64,000 nucleotides of DNA, taken from contig NZ_MKTR01000024.1 in assembly GCF_001898325.1 (NCBI RefSeq), forward strand, positions 368,587 through 432,586. Reading direction: 5' to 3'. Of the stretch, positions 45,771 to 54,172 are shown piece after piece (the stretch's first letter is position 1; each line of letters begins with the position of its first letter). This DNA is from Microbacterium sp. 67-17 (GTDB lineage Bacteria; Actinomycetota; Actinomycetes; Actinomycetales; Microbacteriaceae). The notes under the pieces were generated by a model. The model was not told the origin of the DNA, made no database searches, and was given only the letters and a program-made list of their open reading frames with translations. The translations under genes were made by a program, and so were the position numbers.

Positions 45771-46154
45771 ATGGCTAGAGTCAAGCGGGCTGTCAACGCC
45801 CACAAGAAGCGTCGCGTCATCCTTGAGCGCGCGTCCGGTTACCGCGGGCAGCGCTCGCGTCTGTACCGCAAGGCGAAGGAGCAGGTCACCCACTCGCTCG
45901 TTTACGCCTACCGTGACCGGCGCAAGCGTAAGGGCGACTTCCGTCGCCTGTGGATTCAGCGCATCAACGCTGCAAGCCGCCAGAACGGCCTCACCTACAA
46001 CCGCTTCATCCAGGGTCTGAACCTGGCCGGTGTCCAGGTCGACCGCCGTATGCTCGCCGAGCTCGCGGTCAATGAGCCGAAGGTCTTCGCTTCGCTCGTC
46101 GACACCGCCAAGAAGGCGCTGCCCAGCGACGTCAACGCACCCAAGTCGGCCTGA
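45771..46154 (+). CDS. rplT: 50S ribosomal protein L20
   Basis: 127 residues with the L20 signature [14 protein letters not shown] and the [21 protein letters not shown] segment. Besides building the 50S subunit, L20 represses this operon in some bacteria by binding its leader. A strong terminator follows. Confidence 0.98.
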   Translation: MARVKRAVNAHKKRRVILERASGYRGQRSRLYRKAKEQVTHSLVYAYRDRRKRKGDFRRLWIQRINAASRQNGLTYNRFIQGLNLAGVQVDRRMLAELAVNEPKVFASLVDTAKKALPSDVNAPKSA

Positions 46155-46170
46155 TCGGTCGCTCTTGCCT

Positions 46171-46202
46171 GAAGGGCGCCTCCCGTGCGGGAGGCGCCCT
46201 TC
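46171..46202 (+). terminator. infC-rpmI-rplT terminator
   Basis: GAAGGGCGCCTCCCG (46171-46185) and CGGGAGGCGCCCTTC (46188-46202) form a perfect 15-bp stem. The formal loop is two bases, so one or two inner pairs would open. It lies 16 bases after the rplT stop. Confidence 0.9.
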
Positions 46203-46269
46203 GTGTCGTTCGCGGAATATATGCTCGGTGGGCCCCGCAATGGCGCGGGAATCGCCGTCGCTGTACCTC

Positions 46270-46284
46270 TAAACTGGGCCCGTG
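46270..46284 (+). promoter_or_regulatory. leaderless-type promoter of the TrmH-family gene
   Basis: TAAACT (46270-46275) ends six bases before GTG 46282. Confidence 0.6.
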
Positions 46285-47085
46285 CTGGAGAATCCGCGAT
46301 CCCCACGCGTGCGCGCGGTCGCGAAGCTGTCCAAGCGCAGCGCGCGACAGGAGACCGGGCTGTTCTTGCTCGAGGGACCGCAGGCGGTTCGCGAGGCGCT
46401 GGCCTACCGGCCCGACGCGCTCGTGGAGCTCTACGCGACGCCCGGCGCGCTGGATCGGCACAGCGACATCCGGGATGCCGCCCGCGCCGCGGGACTGGAC
46501 GTGGAGCTGGCAAGCGAAGCCGTCCTGGATGCCATGGCTGACACGGTGACGCCACAGGGGCTCGTGGCGGTCGCGCGTCAGACCCCATCTAGTGTGGCTG
46601 AGGTGTTCGCCGCCCATCCGCGGTTGGTCGCGATCTGCGAGCAGGTGCGGGATCCGGGAAACCTCGGGACCATCATCCGCGCGGCCGATGCGGCGGGCGC
46701 TGACGCCGTCGTCCTGACAGGCAAGTCGGTCGACCCGTACAACCCGAAAGTCGTCCGTTCCACGACCGGCTCGCTCTTCCACCTCCCGATCGCCATCGGG
46801 GTGGACTTGCCGGAGGCCGTCGAACAGGCGCACGCCGTCGGCATCCGGGTGGTGGCCGCAGACGTGGACGGGACCGACTTCCTGGCATCCCGCGACCTTC
46901 TCGCTGAGCCCACCGCGTGGCTGTTCGGCAACGAAGCGCGGGGGCTCGAAGAGGATGCGCTTTCGCACGCGGACCTCTCGTTGCGGCTTCCCATCTACGG
47001 CAAGGCCGAGTCCCTCAACCTGGCGACAGCGGCGAGTGTGTGTCTCTACGAGACCGCGTTCGCCCAGCGCAGCGCCCTCGCCTGA
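46282..47085 (+). CDS. TrmH/SpoU-family RNA 2'-O-methyltransferase
   Basis: 267 residues. An N-terminal L30e-like substrate domain (FLLEGPQAVREAL) precedes the SPOUT domain: motif 1 VRDPGNLGTIIRAADAAGA, then LFGNEARGL and the knot motif LPIYGKAESLNLATAASVCLYE. It methylates a ribose in rRNA or tRNA; mycobacterial TsnR occupies the same place between rplT and pheS, so 23S rRNA is the likely target. Confidence 0.92.
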   Translation: MLENPRSPRVRAVAKLSKRSARQETGLFLLEGPQAVREALAYRPDALVELYATPGALDRHSDIRDAARAAGLDVELASEAVLDAMADTVTPQGLVAVARQTPSSVAEVFAAHPRLVAICEQVRDPGNLGTIIRAADAAGADAVVLTGKSVDPYNPKVVRSTTGSLFHLPIAIGVDLPEAVEQAHAVGIRVVAADVDGTDFLASRDLLAEPTAWLFGNEARGLEEDALSHADLSLRLPIYGKAESLNLATAASVCLYETAFAQRSALA

Positions 47086-47157
47086 GCTGCATTTATACCG
47101 GAACACGCCCGCGCGTGCGCCATACTCGGAAAGGGGGGCTTTTCTGGGAAGGTCGCT

Positions 47158-47805
47158 ATGGTGCTGCCCGCGCGCGTTGCGGTCGTCGATGACCATGAAC
47201 TCGTAGCGCTTGCTCTGCAGTCGCTGCTCGCAGGCGACCAGGAGCTCGTCTTCGACCGTCACGCGCTCACGGTGTCCTCCCTGGTCAGCAGTCCGCGGGC
47301 AGCCGACGTCGTAGTCCTCGATCTCAGCCTTCGCGACGGCAGCGACCCTGTGTCGAACGTTGACGCTCTGCGGGCTTGGGGCGCGCGTGTCCTGGTACTG
47401 ACCTCTGCCGAGAACCCCTACCTGGTGCGCAAGGCTTCCCGCACCGAGGCTCTCGGAATCCTGCGAAAATCGGCGCCGCGCGAGGTGCTGCTCGCAGCGA
47501 TCCGCTCGGCACACGCGGGCCAGTATGTTCCCAGCACGGAGTGGGCCTCTGCTATCGATTCGGACCCGCTCCTGCGCGCCGCACCGTTGACCGCACGGGA
47601 ACGAGAGGTGCTCGCTCTCTACGCATCGGGAATGGGAGCCCGCGATGTCGCCGCCGCCCTGTTCGTGAGCGAGAACACCGTCAATGATCACCTGCGTCGC
47701 ATCCGCACGCTGTACCACCGGCTGGGGCGTCCCGCGACCACAAAGGTCGAGTTGTACCAGCGGGGCATTGAGGACGGCTTCGTGCCGACGCCGACGCGTG
47801 GGTGA
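47158..47805 (+). CDS. NarL/FixJ-family response regulator
   Basis: 215 residues. The receiver domain has the acidic pair Asp11-Asp12, phospho-acceptor Asp55 (VVVLDLSLRD) and Lys104 (ILRKSA). The LuxR-type helix-turn-helix is at about 145-205 (LTAREREVLALYASGMGARDVAAALFVSENTVNDHLRRIRTLYHRL). GGGAAGG precedes ATG 47158. Its end overlaps the histidine-kinase gene by eight bases. The targets are unknown; the GT2/GH18 operon next to it on the opposite strand is a reasonable guess. Confidence 0.93.
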   Translation: MVLPARVAVVDDHELVALALQSLLAGDQELVFDRHALTVSSLVSSPRAADVVVLDLSLRDGSDPVSNVDALRAWGARVLVLTSAENPYLVRKASRTEALGILRKSAPREVLLAAIRSAHAGQYVPSTEWASAIDSDPLLRAAPLTAREREVLALYASGMGARDVAAALFVSENTVNDHLRRIRTLYHRLGRPATTKVELYQRGIEDGFVPTPTRG

Positions 47806-50023
47806 GGTTCCGCGTCGCGCGGAGCTCATCGCGCGTCGGGCGCTCACGGCCGGTGCGGCGCTGTCGGTCGCCAGCACCGGCATCGGAATCGCGCTGGTCG
47901 GATCCGGCGCGGGTCTTGCGCCGATCCCCACCTGGTACGTCGCGCCCGTCGTCGTCGCCTTGGGAGCGCTGGTGCTCGTGGGCCTTGGCACGCCCTGGAT
48001 GCCGCTGCGCTGGCTGCGACTATCGGCAGCGAGTTGCGCGGCCCTGTACGTCGGGACGCTCGTGGGCTTCGGTGCCGTGGCGGCAGTCGTGGCTCCCGAC
48101 TCCGCTTCCCTGACATTGCCGTGGGTGCTGACGTCGTACGGGGGACCCGCGCTGGCAGCGGTGGTTGCTGGCGGCGAAGCTGCCGGACTTGCGTTGGCCG
48201 TCTTCGCGTTCGTCACCGTGACGCTGTACCGCCTCGTGCTCGGCGGTGCGCCGGCAACCCTGACACCATTCATCAGCGACACGCAGACCGGTCTGAGCGC
48301 TCTTGCACTATGTATCGTCGGCGGCGCCCTCATCCGTGCCGCTGTGCGCACCGACCTGGTTGCGGCGGCGGTGGGACGCGCGAGCGTGGAGGAAGCCGAA
48401 GTGCGCGGCGGCCTGGTGGCACGCTCACGTTCCGCGGCTTTCGTGCACGACGAGGTCCTCGTCGCGCTTCGTGCAGCCGCGGATGGGGATGAGCGTTCCA
48501 GACAGGCCGTCCAGCGACAAGCTCAGCGCGCGCTGCACCTGGCCGAGCATGCGGCGGTTCCGGACAGCGACGCATCGGGGCTCTCCTGGATCGACGCGCT
48601 TCAGACCCAGGCGATGGAGTACGACCCCCGCATTCGGATCGAGGTTACGCCGGATGCCCGCGCTGCAGTTCCGGACCAGCAGACAACGGGGGCGCTGGTG
48701 GGTGCCACCCGCCAGGCGATCGAGAACAGCGTGCGTCATGCTCCCGGTGCTTCGCGCCGTCTTCGTATCCGCGGGGACGCTCACGGTGTCTTCGTGGAGA
48801 TCTCCGACGATGGGTCGGGCTTCGATCCGGCCGCCGTTGCGCCGGGGCGGCTCGGCATCCGATCAAGCATCGTTGATGCGATGCGCCTGGTCGGGGGAGA
48901 CGCCCACGTGCGCTCATCCGTCGGCTCCGGAACCACTGTCACGCTGATCTGGCGCCGGGCGGCCGCCGAGTCATCGGCGGCTACCTCACGCTCGCCGCGA
49001 GTCGCGGTGCGTGCCCACGCCATCAAGGATCGTCGGTTCGATCGGGAAGTCTGGGTTCTCATCGCACTGTTCTATGCAACGCAGGGCGCGATCGCGTGCG
49101 CGGTCGCGGTGCGCACCCCCTCCGGCGGGGGTGCGCTCGCGATCTATGTGGGACTGGGCGTGATCGGCGTGCTTGCCATGCTCTGGCGTCAGTCTTCGGC
49201 GCGGTTGGGATCGGCCGTGCTCACGGGGCTGGTCATCGCCGTCACGCTGGCGGGTATCGCCGTGACGCCGAGTCCCGCGACGTACGGACAGGCGTGGTTT
49301 CTCCCGGCAGCCGGTCTCGTGCTCAGTGGCGTCGCATTGCGCCTGCGGCCCGTGCCTACCCTCGTGGCTCTGGTTGTCCTCGTCCTCGGAGCGGCAGTTC
49401 ACGTGGCGTTACGGGGGGTCGACCTTGGACTTATCGTCGCCGCGGTGCGCATGGGCCTGCTGGTTGTGCTCGGCGCGCTCCTATCCGTCGTGATCCAGAG
49501 GGTGCAGCGCTTGAGCGTGCGCGCCAACGAGGATGCGATCGTCGCAATGCAGGAGCGCGCGTGGGATGATGCCACCCGGCGTGAACTCGAACGCCGTGCC
49601 GAGGATCTGGATCTCTACGCCCGCCCGCTCTTGCAGATGCTGGCATCGGGCGTACCGCTCACGGATGCCGACCGTGACCGGGCTCGCGCTGTCGAGGGGA
49701 GGCTGCGTGACGGGTACCGTGCCGCGTCATTGGTGCGCGAACCGTTGACCGAGGACGTCATGCGAGCTCGGCTGCGCGGCGTCGATGTGGTTCTTCTTGA
49801 CGACACCGAGAACGCGCCGACCGAGGATGCAGTCCTCCAGGCGGTTGCCGACTGGATGTCAACGCTCGTCGCTCAGTCTCGTCACCGCTTCGTGGGAAGG
49901 CTCTTGCCCGCCGACCGTGATCACGTCGCGCACGCGGTCGTCGACGATGTCACGGTCGGATTCACGGGCACGGGTCAGGTCGTTCGACTTCACGGCTCGG
50001 TCAGGGGCTTCCAGGGCGAGTAA
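47798..50023 (+). CDS. sensor histidine kinase with two membrane domains
   Basis: 741 residues. Five or so membrane helices (about 10-175) precede a DesK/NarX-type kinase: phospho-His217 in FVHDEVLVAL and an ATPase domain with N-box Asn310 (RQAIENSVRHA) and DDGSGFD. Unusually, a second membrane domain (about 418-565) follows, then a C-terminal cytoplasmic part (about 565-741) with a coiled-coil-like start and no ATP-binding motifs. GTG 47798 overlaps the regulator gene by eight bases. The 3' end overlaps the convergent GH18 gene by 34 bases. Confidence 0.87.
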   Translation: MGEVPRRAELIARRALTAGAALSVASTGIGIALVGSGAGLAPIPTWYVAPVVVALGALVLVGLGTPWMPLRWLRLSAASCAALYVGTLVGFGAVAAVVAPDSASLTLPWVLTSYGGPALAAVVAGGEAAGLALAVFAFVTVTLYRLVLGGAPATLTPFISDTQTGLSALALCIVGGALIRAAVRTDLVAAAVGRASVEEAEVRGGLVARSRSAAFVHDEVLVALRAAADGDERSRQAVQRQAQRALHLAEHAAVPDSDASGLSWIDALQTQAMEYDPRIRIEVTPDARAAVPDQQTTGALVGATRQAIENSVRHAPGASRRLRIRGDAHGVFVEISDDGSGFDPAAVAPGRLGIRSSIVDAMRLVGGDAHVRSSVGSGTTVTLIWRRAAAESSAATSRSPRVAVRAHAIKDRRFDREVWVLIALFYATQGAIACAVAVRTPSGGGALAIYVGLGVIGVLAMLWRQSSARLGSAVLTGLVIAVTLAGIAVTPSPATYGQAWFLPAAGLVLSGVALRLRPVPTLVALVVLVLGAAVHVALRGVDLGLIVAAVRMGLLVVLGALLSVVIQRVQRLSVRANEDAIVAMQERAWDDATRRELERRAEDLDLYARPLLQMLASGVPLTDADRDRARAVEGRLRDGYRAASLVREPLTEDVMRARLRGVDVVLLDDTENAPTEDAVLQAVADWMSTLVAQSRHRFVGRLLPADRDHVAHAVVDDVTVGFTGTGQVVRLHGSVRGFQGE

Positions 50024-51528
50024 TCCCGATCCAGCAGGCTCCGATCGGGAACTTGGTCCGTCGACCACCATCTGGCTTCGTAACCGACTCCGTCGTAGAG
50101 CACGCGCTCTCCCTGTTGGTAGAGCGTGTCGGGATTCCACTCCGGGTAGGTGCCCTCCGGCAGTGTGGGAACCGAGTACGGGGCATCGTCGGGTAGCACG
50201 GGGGCGAGGTATGTCCAGGCGCTTGCCTCGGCGGGAATTGCGGGGTCGTCGGGTTCGGTTCCTCCCTGCACCCACCACTTCGAGATGAAGACCCCGCCGT
50301 GCCAGACAATCCTGACTCCGGCCGAGTAGAACTGGGTCGAGGACCACACCGGGTAGGGGCTCGTCTCGGGATCGTCGATCGCCGCGGCCGTCGTGGGCGT
50401 GGCGACGGGGGCGGAGTAGTCGTAACCTTCGGCGAGGATCTCGGCGAAGGTCTGCCCGGCCTGATCGACGCCACTGCACTCGTTCGAGACGACGGTGGGG
50501 TTGGGGTAGTTGGTGCCGCACGTGCGGTCCCGGTTGATCGACCACATCGACAGCCGCATCAGGCCGCGCTTCGTGGCGAACTGGTTGAGCAGTCGTGCAT
50601 CGTCGAGGGTGAAGATCTCTCCCGCGACGTCGTTTCGCCCGATCATGGGCGTCGCGCCCATGATCGACCATACGCCGCTCGTTGGCATCGAGGTTCTGTG
50701 TGAGTCCCAGAGTTGGGTGAGCTGGGTCGCGGTCGACTCGAGAGCCTGGATGGCTGCCTCACCCATCGTCGCGCCGCCGAGGTCGATGCCGTAGTTCATC
50801 GTCATGATGTTCACGCCAGCCAACTCGACTCCGCCGTCGAGGAGGGAACCGATCGCAGCGATGCCGTCCTCGTTGAGGCCATCCGGCAGGACCGGAAGCG
50901 TCACCCACACCTCCAACGGGTCCCCTGCGGCGCTGCGCTCGTGCTGGATGCGGGAGATCGCCTCGGCGCGGCGGGCTGCGGCATCCTCGTCGGTGAGATC
51001 GTCGTTCTCGAGGTCGAGGTCGATCGTGTCGACGCCGTAGCGCTCGATGACGCGCGTATAGGCACGTTGCAGGGTCGCCTCGTCGGTGCAGGCACGCGCC
51101 AACTCGGTATTGGCCGCACCGCCGAAGGAGATAACGGGCTTCAGACCCAACTCCTGCATCCGCTCGACTCGCCGATCGATGTCGAACTCGTCGTCAGCCT
51201 CGCCCAGGCGGTGGGCAATACCCCACGAGGGGGTGCAGGAGGTGTCGGATGCCGCCACGACGAAAGCGAGCACAGCCCCTCCCGGTGTCTCGTTGAGGTT
51301 GCTGCGCGCGAGCGCCTCGCCGCTTTCCAACGTGACGTCGTAGTACCCGGCGAACCACCGCTCCTCGGCAACGGCCCCGCTCGGCTGTGTCAACCAAGCG
51401 GGCAGGAGGGTCGCCGCAACAGCGGTCCCTCCCACGAGCGCGAGGATGACGAAGGTCGCCACCAATCGCAGGAACGAGAAGTGGCGACCCTCGAATCTGC
51501 CGCCCGCGCGGCCCGTGATTCCCGTCAT
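49990..51528 (-). CDS. secreted or membrane-anchored GH18 (chitinase-like) protein with two chitin-binding modules
   Basis: 512 residues. A basic start and one hydrophobic helix (about 19-42) act as signal or anchor. The GH18 barrel has the catalytic DXXDXDXE motif at 167-174 (DTIDLDLE) and VNIMTMNYG. Two CBM5/12-like modules follow (about 390-435 YPVWSSTQFYSAGVRIVWHG; about 468-505 YPEWNPDTLYQQGERVLYDG). It should bind and cut a GlcNAc-containing polymer outside the cell. It overlaps the GT2 gene by four bases, so the pair is co-translated. Confidence 0.9.
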   Translation of the reverse strand: MTGITGRAGGRFEGRHFSFLRLVATFVILALVGGTAVAATLLPAWLTQPSGAVAEERWFAGYYDVTLESGEALARSNLNETPGGAVLAFVVAASDTSCTPSWGIAHRLGEADDEFDIDRRVERMQELGLKPVISFGGAANTELARACTDEATLQRAYTRVIERYGVDTIDLDLENDDLTDEDAAARRAEAISRIQHERSAAGDPLEVWVTLPVLPDGLNEDGIAAIGSLLDGGVELAGVNIMTMNYGIDLGGATMGEAAIQALESTATQLTQLWDSHRTSMPTSGVWSIMGATPMIGRNDVAGEIFTLDDARLLNQFATKRGLMRLSMWSINRDRTCGTNYPNPTVVSNECSGVDQAGQTFAEILAEGYDYSAPVATPTTAAAIDDPETSPYPVWSSTQFYSAGVRIVWHGGVFISKWWVQGGTEPDDPAIPAEASAWTYLAPVLPDDAPYSVPTLPEGTYPEWNPDTLYQQGERVLYDGVGYEARWWSTDQVPDRSLLDRDYSPWKPLTEP

Positions 51529-53807
51529 GCTGCCACCGGCTTCTGTGTCTTGGCCGACCGGCTCGAGGCGCGCCGGGAGCGTGGTGCTCGTGCGGGTGCG
51601 CCGATTTCTCCTTCGTCCAGCGCTCGGCGCCAGTGATCCCCGGACTCGCCTGCCTCGGCATCCGGCTGCGGTTGCGCAACCCACAGCCAGTCCGTCCATC
51701 GCAACCAGACATCCGCTACCGAGATGCGGATCCCGATGAGGCTCACGATCGCCCAGGCGGTGGTCAGCCCGTTGATGCCGGCAAAGACCGCGGTTCCCCA
51801 GGCCTGGATCTCGATCGCGCGCCACACGATGTAGGCCGAAACCGCGACGATCGCATACGGCACGACGATCGAGGGGATTGTCGCGACGGTGCGGTGCGCG
51901 ACCTTGGGAGTGCGGGTGAACGTGCTCTTCGTTCCGGTCATTGCCTGCCGAAGCGAGCCGATGACGCCTGCCAAACTCACCGCGAGCAGCAACAGATTCA
52001 GGCCGTAGACGCCCACGATGTCTCGGCGGTGGTAGCCCGCGCTGTGCAGATCCGAAGCCATCGCTGCGAAGTACGGAACCGCGATGAGAAACATCCACGG
52101 TGTCACGAGGCGACCTTCGATCAGAAAGCTCGCCATGAGGAAGATCAACCCGAGACTTGCCCAGGTGATCGAGGCGAGGTAGTTCAGGCGCAGCATCACG
52201 GTGACCGTCGACATCGGATGCTGCTGCCGCGCCCGTGCCCGTGCCACGGCAAACAGGCGCGGGACCACGAGCAAGCCACCGTTGGCCCAGCGCCGCCGCT
52301 GCACGACCAGGGCACCGAAGTCAGGAGGCGTTGCGCTGTAGCTCAATCGCTCGGGGTAGTTGTACAGGCTCCAACCGTGGGCGACCAGGTCGATGCTCGA
52401 TTCGGTGTCTTCGATGACCGTCGAGTCGCGCACGAAGATGCTCACTTCGATGCCATCGCGCCGCTCGACCATCCGGAGGTCTTCCAGTGCGCTGCGACGG
52501 ATGACCGCGTTGGCACCGACCCAGAAGGTTGCGTCGAAGGCGGTCAGACCCTGGTGGATGATGTGCTGCACGTCGGTGGTGGCGCTGGCCAGGCGCCCCA
52601 AGCGCGTGGGTGCCGCTCGAAATGACGAATAGGGCGTCTGCGCGACGGCTACTCGGGCGTTCTCGGGCTTCTCGAGGAAGTAGACCAGACGCAGTGCATA
52701 CTCCGGCAGCAGCACGGAGTCGGCATCCAGAGTCAGCACGTACTCTGCTGCGGCGATCTCGACGTCTGCGGGTTCGTGCGGGGGGACGGGCTCGAGGGCG
52801 ATGCCGCGCGCGGTGATGGCGTGCCGGAACCGTCCCCCCATGAGGCCGAGGTACGCGTTGAGGTTCATCGCCTTGTTTGCCTCGTGGGAGAGGGATGCAT
52901 ACCGCTTGCGTTCGAACAGCCTGATGTCCGCGGTGAAGACCCACACGAGGCGCTGCAGCAACTGGCTGACCCGGCGCAGGTCGATCTCCTCCGCTGATGC
53001 CGCGGCGTCGGCTGCGGCATCAGCGGTGTGCTGCAACTGGCGAGCGAGAGCACCGATGACGGCCTCGCGCAGAAACGCATCGACGTTGTCGTCGTTCGGC
53101 TCCTCTTCGGCAGTCAAACGCAGCCAGGTCGCGGCAGCGCGATATGCCTCAGCCACGCGTGCCATCTCAGCGTGGGCATCGCACCACCCGTCGCGGAGTG
53201 CGGCGTCGTGCGCTGCCATGGCGGTGCGCGCCTGATCGAGCGGCTCTGCCAAGAGCGCCGCTATCTCGTCCGGGAGCGCGCGCGTGAGCTCGAGTCGCTC
53301 GTGCGTCGCGGAATCCGCAGGATCGGGCGCGTCGTCGATGAGGAGCACGACCTCCAGCCGCGGGTACTCCTGTAACGCCGCGGACAGAAGAGCCTGGCGC
53401 ACGAGGTTCGGCTCCTCCGCATACGACGGAACCAGCACCGTCAGCGGCGGCTGGCGTTGGGCGAAGTGATCATCGATGCTGCGCCGTGGTACGCGAGTGT
53501 GCGTATTGAAGCGGCTGATCGCACCGCTACGAGCCAGCAGATACATGATCGATGAGAACGTCAGCAGGGTGATGACGAAGACGTAGGTGAGGGTGCTCAG
53601 GAGGTCGGCCACATCAGCTCCGTTGTCGCCGCGCAGTACCGTGAGCGCAGCTGTGAACACGTACAGCGCCCACAGCGCCATGGTCACCCAGATCGACAGT
53701 CGCGCACGCACGAGTGTGCCGGTTCCGGGCCGTGCGTGAAGAGGCGGCAACGGGGTGGGGTCCTTCTCGGTGCCCAACTGGGGACGAGTGCGCACGGTGG
53801 TGCCCAT
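51525..53807 (-). CDS. membrane GT2-family polysaccharide synthase
   Basis: 760 residues. Two N-terminal helices (about 36-85) precede a processive GT2 domain: Asp158-Asp159 (LLIDDAPD), the DXD-type Asp361-Ala-Asp363 (LTLDADSV), and QRRRW at 503-507. About 100 extra helical residues are inserted after the first Asp motif. Several helices follow, and the tail is basic. It resembles cellulose/chitin/hyaluronan synthases; the polymer is unknown, but the coupled GH18 gene suggests GlcNAc units. ATG 53807 has AAGGAG upstream; the frame is open to 54044 through the leader. Confidence 0.88.
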   Translation of the reverse strand: MGTTVRTRPQLGTEKDPTPLPPLHARPGTGTLVRARLSIWVTMALWALYVFTAALTVLRGDNGADVADLLSTLTYVFVITLLTFSSIMYLLARSGAISRFNTHTRVPRRSIDDHFAQRQPPLTVLVPSYAEEPNLVRQALLSAALQEYPRLEVVLLIDDAPDPADSATHERLELTRALPDEIAALLAEPLDQARTAMAAHDAALRDGWCDAHAEMARVAEAYRAAATWLRLTAEEEPNDDNVDAFLREAVIGALARQLQHTADAAADAAASAEEIDLRRVSQLLQRLVWVFTADIRLFERKRYASLSHEANKAMNLNAYLGLMGGRFRHAITARGIALEPVPPHEPADVEIAAAEYVLTLDADSVLLPEYALRLVYFLEKPENARVAVAQTPYSSFRAAPTRLGRLASATTDVQHIIHQGLTAFDATFWVGANAVIRRSALEDLRMVERRDGIEVSIFVRDSTVIEDTESSIDLVAHGWSLYNYPERLSYSATPPDFGALVVQRRRWANGGLLVVPRLFAVARARARQQHPMSTVTVMLRLNYLASITWASLGLIFLMASFLIEGRLVTPWMFLIAVPYFAAMASDLHSAGYHRRDIVGVYGLNLLLLAVSLAGVIGSLRQAMTGTKSTFTRTPKVAHRTVATIPSIVVPYAIVAVSAYIVWRAIEIQAWGTAVFAGINGLTTAWAIVSLIGIRISVADVWLRWTDWLWVAQPQPDAEAGESGDHWRRALDEGEIGAPARAPRSRRASSRSAKTQKPVAA

Positions 53808-54169
53808 CGGTTCTCCTTCGGCGGCGTGAGGTCTCGTCTCGACCCACAGCGCAACGGGTGCTCGAGCGCGCTCCCGAGGCGCGGCGGCCCCGGCGGGGAG
53901 ACTGGAACCGCCGCGCACCTCATGGTCCCGATCTGCGCCCGTGGCTGCTGCGGTACCGACCACCAACTTCGGTGGTTTTGCGATTGACGCCCAGGTCTGA
54001 GGGTGCGGCGGCTCCCGGGTGGGGGAGACGGAGCCGCCGCGCACCCATCGTGTCGTCAGCCCCGCATGCTGGCAGGTTCAGAAACCACTGATTCTGGTGG
54101 TTTCGCCATCTGCTCGCCGCCCTGGCCGGAGAGAAGCGGCACTCTGTTGCCTCGGTAGACTCGACTCTC
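53808..54169 (-). promoter_or_regulatory. 362-base GT2 leader region with two tandem two-hairpin elements
   Basis: Two imperfect copies of ~115 bases are arranged head to tail. Copy A (54001-54115): GC hairpin 54001-54046 (GGGTGCGGCGGCTCC with its complement, 2-base bulge) and small hairpin AAACCAC/GTGGTTT (54082-54103). Copy B (53876-53994): GC hairpin 53876-53921 (1-base bulge) and small hairpin ACCACC/GGTGGT (53959-53976). The copies are 124-125 bases apart, not a multiple of three, so they are not a coding repeat. On the minus strand each copy runs small hairpin then GC hairpin before the GT2 start. No known riboswitch was recognised. Confidence 0.65.
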
Positions 54170-54172
54170 GTG
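54156..54172 (+). promoter_or_regulatory. leaderless-type promoter of pheST
   Basis: TAGACT (54156-54161) ends eight bases before GTG 54170. Confidence 0.55.

Noticed and set aside
53946..53958. GGTACCGC on the minus strand resembling a T-box core
   Set aside because: The surrounding T-box sequence and specifier stem are missing and the downstream gene is a glycosyltransferase.
53808..54044. N-terminal extension of the GT2 protein through the leader
   Set aside because: The frame is open, but the residues are low-complexity, the tandem repeats are out of frame with each other, and AAGGAG marks ATG 53807.
54066..54158. 30-codon ORF before pheS, read as a possible Phe leader peptide
   Set aside because: It has only one Phe codon, its stop is inside the pheS -10 hexamer, and pheS appears leaderless, so the ORF would not be on the pheS transcript.
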